From positions 1 through 62,220 of the forward strand of contig JACQZX010000093.1 of assembly GCA_016213665.1 (NCBI GenBank): a DNA stretch of 62,220 nucleotides. The letters are read 5' to 3'. A program made the position numbers and the translations under genes. The stretch comes from Actinomycetota bacterium (GTDB lineage: Bacteria; Actinomycetota; Acidimicrobiia; Acidimicrobiales; Ilumatobacteraceae). Shown in pieces: positions 55,135 to 62,220 of the stretch. Position 1 is the first letter of the stretch. Every line of letters begins with the position of its first letter. The notes below the pieces were generated by a model. That model had not been told where the DNA came from and did not search any database. It was given only the letters and a program-made list of their open reading frames with translations.

Positions 55135-56412
55135 ATGGAAACCTTTGACGAATTCGAGCTTCCCGCGCGCTCGAAACCAAGCCACACTCTCGCTCAAAAG
55201 GCGGTGATGGCGATCAACATCGTCGTGATCATCGGGTGCCTGGTCGGCGCCGGTGCTCTGCTCTACGGCAAGAACGCGCTCGACAACACGTTGGCCACCA
55301 AGCACGTCGACGTGGTCACCAGCGTGGTCGTGCAGACCGCTGCACCAGTGGATGAAAGCACGACTACGGGCATCACCGCCCCTCCCGGCACGTTCCCGCC
55401 TGCCGACCCGCAGGCCGTGAACTTCCTGATCGCGGGCTCCGACGCCAACTCATGCAGCACCCCTGGGTCGCCGTGGTCCAATGCTGCCGACCCCGCTCGC
55501 GATGCAGTCGGCCGTAGCGACTCGATCATGGTGATGCGCGTCGACCCGACTACCAAGCAGGCAGCTGTGCTCTCGTTCCCCCGCGACCTGTGGGTGAAGG
55601 TCGCCGGTGCCAACCAGCGCATCAACACGGCCTATGTCCAAGACGATTACACCCTGCTCGCCCAGACGATTTACGACAACTTCGGTGTAACGGTCGATCA
55701 CTACCTGCAGGTCGACTTCTGCGCCTTCAAGAAGATCGTCGATGCCGTCGGCGGTGTGGCGGTTCCCTTCCGGACGCGCATCATCGATACCCACGTCGGT
55801 CTGGACATCCCGATGGGATGCCACACCTTTTCGGGCGACGAAGCCCTCGCCTACGTGCGCTCGCGTCACCTCAAGTCCGTCGACGCGCAAGGTAACAGGA
55901 CCGAAGACAGGGCTGGTGATCTCGGCCGCATGTCGCGCCAGCAGGACTTCCTGCGCCGGGTGCTGCAGGCGGCACTCAACAAGGGCATCTATGACCCGGC
56001 AGTTGCGACGGCGCTGATTGAATCGATGCAGCAGTACATCGTTCGCGACTCCGGGTTTCTCGCAATCGACAAGGTGTTGAGTTTTGCCGGTGTCATGCGC
56101 GACATCGATCCGACGTCTATCCGCACCTACCAACTCGACAGCTACGGCAAAGTTGTGAGCAGCGTGGCCGTGCAAATACCGAAGATCGACACCGACAACA
56201 TGCAGGCGATACTCGCCATCTTCCGCGGCACGGCGCCGCTCGCCGGCGCCCCTGATCAGGTGTTCACCACTACCACCGTCGCCGCCCCGACCGGTACCAC
56301 GGTTACGACCGGAACGACTGTTACGACCGGAACAACTGTCGCCACCGTGCCGGGCGAGCCCGCCGAGAACGTCGTTGGCGACATCGTCCCCGACGAGACG
56401 GTGCAGTGCTAG
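55135..56412 (+). CDS. LytR-CpsA-Psr (LCP) family protein, tandem copy 1
   Basis: Cell-wall ligase of the LCP type, which attaches polymers such as arabinogalactan or teichoic acids to peptidoglycan. It has 425 residues: a short cytoplasmic start, one helix (about 23-45), a linker, then the LCP domain (about 95-365). Conserved basic and acidic residues appear in GRSDSIMVMRVDPTTKQAAV, SFPRDLWVKV, RINTAYV and HYLQVDFCAFKKIVDAVGGV. A Thr-rich tail with three 6-residue repeats leads to a closing GDIVPDETVQC. It begins 17 bases after valS. Confidence 0.92.
   Translation: METFDEFELPARSKPSHTLAQKAVMAINIVVIIGCLVGAGALLYGKNALDNTLATKHVDVVTSVVVQTAAPVDESTTTGITAPPGTFPPADPQAVNFLIAGSDANSCSTPGSPWSNAADPARDAVGRSDSIMVMRVDPTTKQAAVLSFPRDLWVKVAGANQRINTAYVQDDYTLLAQTIYDNFGVTVDHYLQVDFCAFKKIVDAVGGVAVPFRTRIIDTHVGLDIPMGCHTFSGDEALAYVRSRHLKSVDAQGNRTEDRAGDLGRMSRQQDFLRRVLQAALNKGIYDPAVATALIESMQQYIVRDSGFLAIDKVLSFAGVMRDIDPTSIRTYQLDSYGKVVSSVAVQIPKIDTDNMQAILAIFRGTAPLAGAPDQVFTTTTVAAPTGTTVTTGTTVTTGTTVATVPGEPAENVVGDIVPDETVQC
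56290..56343 (+). repeat. 18-bp minisatellite coding the Thr-rich tail
   Basis: Three 18-base units (ACCGGTACCACGGTTACG and variants) encode repeated Thr-Gly-Thr-Thr-Val-Thr. They are absent at the same place in the next LCP gene. Units differ at wobble positions, so the array is not recent. Confidence 0.85.
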
Positions 56413-56426
56413 ATCCGATGAATAAG

Positions 56427-56432
56427 TAGCCT
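56427..56432 (+). promoter_or_regulatory. -10 hexamer for leaderless second LCP gene
   Basis: TAGCCT eight bases before GTG 56441. The same hexamer precedes the first LCP gene (55119-55124) by ten bases. Confidence 0.4.
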
Positions 56433-56440
56433 GACCGACC

Positions 56441-57727
56441 GTGGAAACCGCAGAAGGTTTCGAGCTGAAACCCAGTTTCAAGCGTCGCCACACCAACGCG
56501 CAACGGGCGGTGATGGTGCTGAACGTCGTGGTTGTGATCGCTTGCCTCGCCGGTGCCGGCGCCCTGCTGTTCGGAAAGAACGCCCTCGACAACACACTGG
56601 CCACTGAGCAGGTCGACATCGTTACCAGCACGGCCAGTCCTACCATTCCGCCTTTGTCGACTGCTGGCAGCAGCAGCACCACCGCTGGCACAGTCCCGGT
56701 CACGTTTCCCCCTGCCGACCCGTTCGCCGTCAACTTCTTGATCGTCGGCTCCGACGCCAACGCGTGTGTCGATCCGAATTCGAGATGGGCAGGCGCTGCC
56801 GACCCAACGCGCGAGTCGCTCGGCAGCCGCAGCGACTCGATCATGTTGATGCGGGTGGATCCGACCACCAACCAGGCCGCAGTGCTGTCGTTTCCCCGAG
56901 ACCTGTGGGTGAAGGTTGGGAACAGCAGCGGTCGCATCAACTCCGCGTACGTCGAGAACGACTACACGCTGCTCGCACAGACTCTGTACGACAATTTCGA
57001 GATCACCGTCGATCACTACCTGCAGGTCGACTTCTGCGCTTTCAAGCAGATCGTCGATGCGGTCGGCGGAGTAACTGTTCCGTTCAAGACTCGCATCGTC
57101 GACACCAACGTCAACCTCGATGTACCTGCCGGCTGCCACACGTTCAGTGGCGACGAGGCGCTGGCCTACGTGCGCTCGCGACATCTCAAGTGGGTCGACG
57201 ATAACGGTGTCAAGCACGAAGATCGAGCTGCCGACTTCGGCCGCATTGCGCGCCAGCAGGATTTCCTTCGTCGCGTGCTCCAAGGAGCGCTGGCGAAGGG
57301 CATCTACGACCCCGCCGTTGCCCAGGCACTGATCGAGTCATTGCAGAATTACATCGTTCGCGATTCGGGTTTGCTGGCCATCGACGAGATACTCAGCTTC
57401 GCCGGTGTGATGCGCGACATCGAGCCGACCGGCATTCGTACCTACCAGATCGAGTCGACCGCGCTGAATGTGGCCGGCAACTCTGTGCGCAAGCCAAGCC
57501 TCAAGGGCGACAACATGAAGGCGATCCTGGCAATTTTCCAGGGAACTGCGGCGCTCGCCGGTTCGCCGGAGCAAGTCTTCGAGACGACGACCGTTCCCGC
57601 CCAGACGACCGGCGCGACGACGGGCCCGACGACGCCTACCGCCACCGCGACGACGACCACACTGGTGAGTGAGCCGGACGAGAACATCCTCGGCGACATC
57701 GTGCCCGACGAGACGGTTCAGTGCTGA
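56441..57727 (+). CDS. LytR-CpsA-Psr (LCP) family protein, tandem copy 2
   Basis: A 428-residue paralogue of the preceding gene and most likely a second polymer-attachment enzyme. It has one membrane helix (about 25-46) and the same LCP blocks: RSDSIMLMRVDPTTNQAAVL, SFPRDLWVKV, RINSAYVENDY, and CAFKQIVDAVGGVTVPFKTR. The low-complexity Thr/Pro tail differs from copy 1, yet the last 11 residues GDIVPDETVQC are identical. The GTG start lies 28 bases after the first gene. Confidence 0.92.
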   Translation: METAEGFELKPSFKRRHTNAQRAVMVLNVVVVIACLAGAGALLFGKNALDNTLATEQVDIVTSTASPTIPPLSTAGSSSTTAGTVPVTFPPADPFAVNFLIVGSDANACVDPNSRWAGAADPTRESLGSRSDSIMLMRVDPTTNQAAVLSFPRDLWVKVGNSSGRINSAYVENDYTLLAQTLYDNFEITVDHYLQVDFCAFKQIVDAVGGVTVPFKTRIVDTNVNLDVPAGCHTFSGDEALAYVRSRHLKWVDDNGVKHEDRAADFGRIARQQDFLRRVLQGALAKGIYDPAVAQALIESLQNYIVRDSGLLAIDEILSFAGVMRDIEPTGIRTYQIESTALNVAGNSVRKPSLKGDNMKAILAIFQGTAALAGSPEQVFETTTVPAQTTGATTGPTTPTATATTTTLVSEPDENILGDIVPDETVQC

Positions 57728-57745
57728 ACGAACCTCGGCGCGTGT

Positions 57746-58693
57746 TCACAAGGATCTGCTAAGTGCGCGAGTGAGCACTTCGGCGACGACACTCGGACCG
57801 CTCACCGTTAGGCACTTGGCACCGATGCCGGCAGCGAACGCGATCGCCCCCTCGCAGTCGCTCTCCGGCGCCACGATCACCAACTCATCGAGCCCGGCCG
57901 CGACGGCGGCCGCGTTGCCGGCAACGGTGGCACGGCAGTCGCTGAGCAGCACCGCAATCTTGCGGCCGGCGCCGCTGCGGTCCAACTGCGATCGGGCCGC
58001 TACCAAGGCACTGGCAAGATCGGTTGTGCCGAACCCGCGCAGCGACAGCAGATCGCCCACGACCCGTTCGCTCGGCTTCTGGCTCAGTTGCCCCTTGCTG
58101 ACGACGACGTCTCTTCCAAAGGCCAGCACGCTGTAGTCAGACGGGGCCAGGCTCGCCACTGCCGCGGCCGCGAGAGCCGCCGTCGCCAACGGCTTGCCTT
58201 CCATCGAGCCGCTGCGATCAACCAGCAGACAAAGGGCGGTTCGCGGGTGAACCCAGCCGCGCACCCGTAGTAGATCGGGGTCGACGGTGTGCCCGCCGTT
58301 GTGGGCCGCGACCCTCATCCCTTCCAGGCTGGCATCGATATCGAGATCGCCACCGTCGGGTTGATACGCCAGCGTGCGCAGCAGCCCGACGCCACGCGAC
58401 GCGTCACGGGCGCCGCGAGCGATGTCGACGAACACTTTGGCGGCCAATCGCTTCGCGAGTTCACGCAATCGTTCGTCGGTCGCGCCGACAAGGTCGGCGA
58501 GCAGCGCCAACGTCTCATCGGGATCTTCTCGCAAGGCCTGGTCGACCGCCGACTCATCGAGCTGGCCGACATCGGGCGAGAGTTGACCGAAGCGCGCACG
58601 CTGGGCAAGTTGGCGTCGCGATGTCGTGCGCCGCTGATTCTTGGCAACCTCCGCTTCCGCCTCGGCACCTTCCTTGATTGTGGGCCGGTTCAG
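57746..58693 (-). CDS. VWA-domain protein of the second MoxR/VWA pair
   Basis: About 315 residues. The N-terminal region is charged and helical (QRRTTSRRQLAQRARFGQLS), and the C-terminal half is a VWA domain with the metal-ion site LLVDRSGSMEG, then FGTTDLASALVAA and LLSDCRATV. No ATG or GTG is available close to the MoxR stop. A CTG at 58693 would give the same 4-base overlap (CTGA) as other coupled genes here, and a GTG at 58825 lies deep inside moxR. The start is therefore uncertain. Works with the upstream ATPase. Confidence 0.82.
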   Translation of the reverse strand: MNRPTIKEGAEAEAEVAKNQRRTTSRRQLAQRARFGQLSPDVGQLDESAVDQALREDPDETLALLADLVGATDERLRELAKRLAAKVFVDIARGARDASRGVGLLRTLAYQPDGGDLDIDASLEGMRVAAHNGGHTVDPDLLRVRGWVHPRTALCLLVDRSGSMEGKPLATAALAAAAVASLAPSDYSVLAFGRDVVVSKGQLSQKPSERVVGDLLSLRGFGTTDLASALVAARSQLDRSGAGRKIAVLLSDCRATVAGNAAAVAAGLDELVIVAPESDCEGAIAFAAGIGAKCLTVSGPSVVAEVLTRALSRSL

Positions 58694-59634
58694 CGATGGG
58701 GACTGCCGGGGTTCGCCCCCAGCGGGGCGTCCGCTTTTCCCTGTTCGGCATCCGCCCGCGAATCCGTCGATCCGAACACCTGCTGCCAGAGTTCGGTCAC
58801 GATCTCCTCCGCCGATCGACCGCACCCCTCACGTAATCGCATACGGCCGCCGAGCGCGACCAGCGCGGCATCGAGCCCAACTCCCGGATCAGCAACGCTC
58901 ACGTTGCGCAGCTTCGCCAACGACGAGGCCACGGCCACGGCATCGAGCGCACCGCGGACCGAAGAGCCGATGCGAACGTCGGGGTGTGTGCGCGTGCTGC
59001 GCACCACCGTCACCACCTTGGCAAGCCAGGCACGATCGATCACGAGATCGGCAAGCGCCCGCTCGACGATGGTCGCCTCGTCGGGGGCATCTTGATAGCC
59101 GACAGACAGGCGGCAAACGCGGTCGTAGACCGCGGCGCTGATTCGAGCAGTGCCAATGGCGTCGAAGGGGTTCATCGCCGCGACCAGCCGGAAACCGTCA
59201 CCCGCGGCCAGTCGTCCCAACCGCGGCACGTGCAGTTCACGTTCGCTCATCACTGTGATCAAGACGTTCAGCGTCTCCTCCGGAATTCGATTGATCTCCT
59301 CGACGTACAACAGCGAGCCGTCACGCATCGCCGTGACCAAGGGGCCGTCGACGAACACATCGGGGTCGTAGCCGTCGGTGAGAACTCGGGCCGGATCGAA
59401 GTGACCTATCAGACGAGCCGGGGTGAGCTCGGCGTTGCCTTCCACGAATTCGAACCCGAGACCGAGTTCGTCGGCGACAGCTCGCAGCAGCGTGCTCTTG
59501 CCGGTACCAGGGGGACCTTCCAGGAGCACGTGGCAATCCGCGGCCAGTGCCGCCACCACGAGCTCGATCTCCCGGGCGCGCCCGACCACTCTGCCGAGTA
59601 CCCGCGGAATCAAGCCCTGTTCCCGTTCGCCCAC
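58690..59634 (-). CDS. MoxR-family AAA+ ATPase of the second pair
   Basis: A 314-residue AAA+ ATPase. It has Walker A LLEGPPGTGKSTLLRAVADE, Walker B LLYVEEINRIPEETLNVLIT, sensor 1 GFRLVAAMNPFDAIGTARIS and the C-terminal lid. MoxR ATPases act with VWA proteins in metal insertion or complex assembly. The GTG start has TAGGTT six bases upstream. This pair is compact and adjacent, unlike the separated pair at 12566-17190, and the ATPases belong to different subgroups. Confidence 0.92.
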   Translation of the reverse strand: MGEREQGLIPRVLGRVVGRAREIELVVAALAADCHVLLEGPPGTGKSTLLRAVADELGLGFEFVEGNAELTPARLIGHFDPARVLTDGYDPDVFVDGPLVTAMRDGSLLYVEEINRIPEETLNVLITVMSERELHVPRLGRLAAGDGFRLVAAMNPFDAIGTARISAAVYDRVCRLSVGYQDAPDEATIVERALADLVIDRAWLAKVVTVVRSTRTHPDVRIGSSVRGALDAVAVASSLAKLRNVSVADPGVGLDAALVALGGRMRLREGCGRSAEEIVTELWQQVFGSTDSRADAEQGKADAPLGANPGSPHR

Positions 59635-59640
59635 CGCTGC

Positions 59641-59646
59641 AACCTA
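59641..59646 (-). promoter_or_regulatory. -10 hexamer for leaderless second MoxR gene
   Basis: TAGGTT six bases before GTG 59634. Confidence 0.45.
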
Positions 59647-59680
59647 CCGAAGGCCAGCGCGCCAAGCCACATGGCTTTCG

Positions 59681-62220
59681 CTAGTTTCGTCGCACCGTTT
59701 CGATCGGGTCACGCATCAACACATCTTCGACCCTCACAGCCGGCTCTATCAGGCAACCACAGAACGCCTGGGGATCCCATCCGTGTGCCCAGCGAACCAA
59801 GTCATACGCGGGAAGCGGCCGACTAACGAGGTAGCCCTGGATCTCCCGACATCCGAGATTGCTGACGATACGCAAGGCACATTCATCCTCGATACCTTCG
59901 GCAATCGTCGTCAATCCGAGCTCATTGGCCAGGTTGATCGATGCGCGCACAATCGCGGCCGCACTGTCGTCGAAGGCCAGTCGGCTGATGAAGCTGCGGT
60001 CGATCTTCAATTGATCGACCGGTAGGCGATGGAGTTGCTGAAGAGACGAATAGCCCGTCCCGAAGTCGTCAATCGCAATCAACACCCCCAGCGCCCTCAG
60101 CTGGTTGAGCACTGCAACGCTCGTGTCGACATCGACGACCATCGAGTCCTCGGTGATTTCCAAATGCAGTGAGGTGAGAGCGACGCTGGCTTCGGAGAAG
60201 ATTCGTTCCACGTCGTCAGGAAGGGCGGGGTCGAGCAAGTCGCGCGGAGTCAGGTTGACGGCGATTGGGATGTCGAGACCGACATCGCGAAACATCGCCA
60301 CAGTCGCGGCCGCTCGCCTAATGACGAACCGCGTCAGCTTCGTGCTCAGCCCGGCCTGCACCAAGAGCGGCAAGAACTCGATCGGTGCAATCTGCCCATG
60401 AGCCGGGTGGTGCCACCGCACCAGCGCCTCGGCACCAGTGATAGAGCCATCCGCAACCGACACCTTCGGTTGAAAGTGCACGTAGAAGTCCTCGTTCTCC
60501 ATCGCCGGGCTTGCAGACATGTAGAGATCGAGACGTCGTGGCGCGTCGGCATCAAGCTCTGGCGTGTACCAGACGGTGCCCAGCCGATTTCGTTTTGCTT
60601 CGTACATCGCTGTGTCCGCCCGGTGCAGCAGGGTTGCCGTGTCGCGCCCCTGCGTTGGCCACTGAACGACGCCGAGGCTGGCACCGACTTCGAATCTGAT
60701 GCCCTCTAGATCGACCTTAGAGCTCAGAAGACTCTGGATGTCTGCGATTCGACGCGTGAAGTCTCCCGGCCCATCAGATTCGACGGAAGTGAGCAGCATC
60801 GCGAACTCGTCCCCACCGAAGCGCGCGACCATGTCGTTGGCGCGCGTGCTGGTGCGCAGCCGACGAGCCATCTCGATGAGCAGTCGATCTCCCGTTTCAT
60901 GGCCGAGCGAGTCGTTGATTTCCTTGAAGCGATCGAGATCGACCATCACGATCACGCCACTCTGGGCAGGCTTGGCGAGGCCAGTAGTGACCGCCACCTC
61001 AAAGCTCAATCGGTTGGGCAGGCCAGTAAGAGCGTCGCTGCGTGCTTGCACCTCGAGCCGCTCGACGAGATGGTCGTTGGACAACCTGGCGCTCAGTGTG
61101 TTCGCCAGCGAGCCGAACAAACGAAGCTCATCCTCTGTGAAATCGCTCCGCATCCCGAGCCGATCGGTGACAAAGAGCACGCCAACGCGGTTCAACTCGC
61201 CGAGTACGCGGACCGCCAGGATCTTATTCGCCTGCAGCAGTTCGAGCAGCTCACCAACGCTGGTGCGCGGGTCGCTCGTTGTCAGCTGCGTAACTGAGCT
61301 ATCAACCAGTATTTCGAGGAACCGACGAGCAATCGGTCGAACGTCGAGCTCCTCGAACTTGTCATCGATAAGAACTCGGATCGTCGGCGGATCCTCGCGA
61401 TCAGGGTCGATGATCACCAGCCCGGCAGACTTCGATCGCATGATCTGCACCAACTCAATCAGGCCGATGTCGAGAGTTCGCGGTCCGAGTTGATTGCTCA
61501 GGGCTCGCGTGAACGTGTGAAGTTGTTGCAGATCGTGGAAGCGTTGGGTGAGATGGCCACTACTGCGGAGTAGCACACTCACTCCGATCAGCGGGATGGC
61601 CGCGTAGAGCACCATGTAGGGGCTTCCGATCGACGCTGCAGCGGCGGTGACCGTAAACGTGCCGGCGAGGGCAGCGAGGATCTGCGAGTGGCCGACATCG
61701 GCAAACAGGTGCCAACGGAACTTGGCATCGACTGCCATGATCACCAGTGGCACCGCCAACAGGCTCATCAACTCCGCAACGAGAACAGCTCCGAGAGGAA
61801 TCAACCATTCGGTGGCGGTGCGCGGCTGGGCATCGCCAAGAAGCGTCCGCACAATGAGGCCGGCGGCCGCAGCCTCTGCGAGGAACAACGACGCGTTCCA
61901 GATCGTCTTCAGCCAATTCGACCTGCGGACCAACAGCATCGTCGGTACCGAACCGAGAACGTACGCCGCGGCCGCCAAAGCGGGGCTCGTGTACAACAGT
62001 GCGAACATCAATGGGATCCCGCTGAGCGAGAGCGAGTGTGACTCCTTGCGAATCTCAACGTGCAGCGCCGCGGCCTCAGCCAGTCCGAACGCGATCATCA
62101 GTGCGAGGAAAGGCAGCATCCACGCCTGCTCCCGAGACGAAGTGGCGCCTGGTGTGAGGGCGAGCAGCCCGACGCCGAGGCTCGCCAACAGCAGCGCGAA
62201 TATCAGAACGCGGCTACGTG
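59681..62220 (-). CDS. membrane GGDEF-EAL protein (5' end outside window)
   Basis: Cyclic-di-GMP enzyme of at least 846 visible residues. The frame is open to the right edge and the first visible residues (RSRVLIFALLLASLGVGLLA) already form a helix, so the true start is outside. A membrane domain of about seven to eight helices (to about 230) is followed by a GAF-like region, then GGDEF with an intact ARFGGDEFAML and an RxxD inhibitory site (RAND) five residues before it. The EAL domain holds GAEALVRWHH and IDDFGTGYSS. Both active sites look complete, so it may be bifunctional. Confidence 0.93.
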   Translation of the reverse strand, partial: RSRVLIFALLLASLGVGLLALTPGATSSREQAWMLPFLALMIAFGLAEAAALHVEIRKESHSLSLSGIPLMFALLYTSPALAAAAYVLGSVPTMLLVRRSNWLKTIWNASLFLAEAAAAGLIVRTLLGDAQPRTATEWLIPLGAVLVAELMSLLAVPLVIMAVDAKFRWHLFADVGHSQILAALAGTFTVTAAAASIGSPYMVLYAAIPLIGVSVLLRSSGHLTQRFHDLQQLHTFTRALSNQLGPRTLDIGLIELVQIMRSKSAGLVIIDPDREDPPTIRVLIDDKFEELDVRPIARRFLEILVDSSVTQLTTSDPRTSVGELLELLQANKILAVRVLGELNRVGVLFVTDRLGMRSDFTEDELRLFGSLANTLSARLSNDHLVERLEVQARSDALTGLPNRLSFEVAVTTGLAKPAQSGVIVMVDLDRFKEINDSLGHETGDRLLIEMARRLRTSTRANDMVARFGGDEFAMLLTSVESDGPGDFTRRIADIQSLLSSKVDLEGIRFEVGASLGVVQWPTQGRDTATLLHRADTAMYEAKRNRLGTVWYTPELDADAPRRLDLYMSASPAMENEDFYVHFQPKVSVADGSITGAEALVRWHHPAHGQIAPIEFLPLLVQAGLSTKLTRFVIRRAAATVAMFRDVGLDIPIAVNLTPRDLLDPALPDDVERIFSEASVALTSLHLEITEDSMVVDVDTSVAVLNQLRALGVLIAIDDFGTGYSSLQQLHRLPVDQLKIDRSFISRLAFDDSAAAIVRASINLANELGLTTIAEGIEDECALRIVSNLGCREIQGYLVSRPLPAYDLVRWAHGWDPQAFCGCLIEPAVRVEDVLMRDPIETVRRN

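Noticed and set aside
56290-56343. Possible CRISPR-like array
   Set aside because: Units are 18 bases, contiguous, without spacers, and encode a Thr-rich protein tail.

Overview
The window reads as a chromosomal segment of a high-G+C actinobacterium, most likely of class Acidimicrobiia (Ilumatobacter-like). The pointers are two WhiB proteins, a SigK/RskA-type ECF sigma and zinc anti-sigma pair, a SenX3-like kinase beside phoU-pst, a DUF2510 protein, a type-B three-subunit succinate dehydrogenase, a K+-independent proton-pumping pyrophosphatase and many GTG starts. The taxonomic placement is inference. Coding density is very high and no gap exceeds 300 bases. I see no tRNA, rRNA, CRISPR array, prophage or insertion sequence.

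Region by region. 1-7849 (all minus) is a phosphate block: hypothetical, ppk1, pstS (behind a three-unit PHO-box-like repeat), pstC, pstA, pstB, phoU and a SenX3-like kinase cut by the left edge. 7976-11368 holds a cupredoxin and two ferritin-like proteins, divergent from a SigK-like sigma factor and its RskA-like anti-sigma factor. Matching SigK-type promoter motifs face both ways in the shared intergenic region. 11559-12418 has whiB, tatA and a second whiB. 12566-17190 is a MoxR ATPase and VWA pair, split by an adenylate cyclase and a SnoaL-like gene. 17359-19539 is a GH2 glycosidase, then sdhCAB (minus), in which sdhC carries an in-frame TAA.

23236-31286 (mostly plus) encodes the H+-pyrophosphatase, a DedA protein, a DUF4349 lipoprotein, an SCP2 protein, an Fpg/Nei glycosylase, a nucleoside phosphorylase and a polytopic membrane protein. 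31283-36717 (minus) encodes malate dehydrogenase, an acyltransferase-SGNH protein, an aldehyde dehydrogenase and MetF. 36788-42315 has two membrane proteins, a NarL-type two-component system and tandem lipoprotein paralogues. 42460-46200 is an ABC-2 exporter plus a membrane protein. 46306-52436 (minus) holds an acyl-CoA dehydrogenase, a second acyltransferase-SGNH protein, an MFS transporter and cysS. 52511-57727 holds valS and two LCP-family genes. 57746-62220 (minus) holds a second MoxR/VWA pair and a membrane GGDEF-EAL protein cut by the right edge.

Three features cut across genes. Many transcription units have a TANNNT hexamer 6-8 bases before the start codon and no Shine-Dalgarno sequence, implying widespread leaderless mRNAs. 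A dispersed element (two 28-base direct repeats followed by a hairpin) occurs three times. Translational coupling by 4-base NTGA or 1-base TGATG overlaps is common and was used to set several starts.
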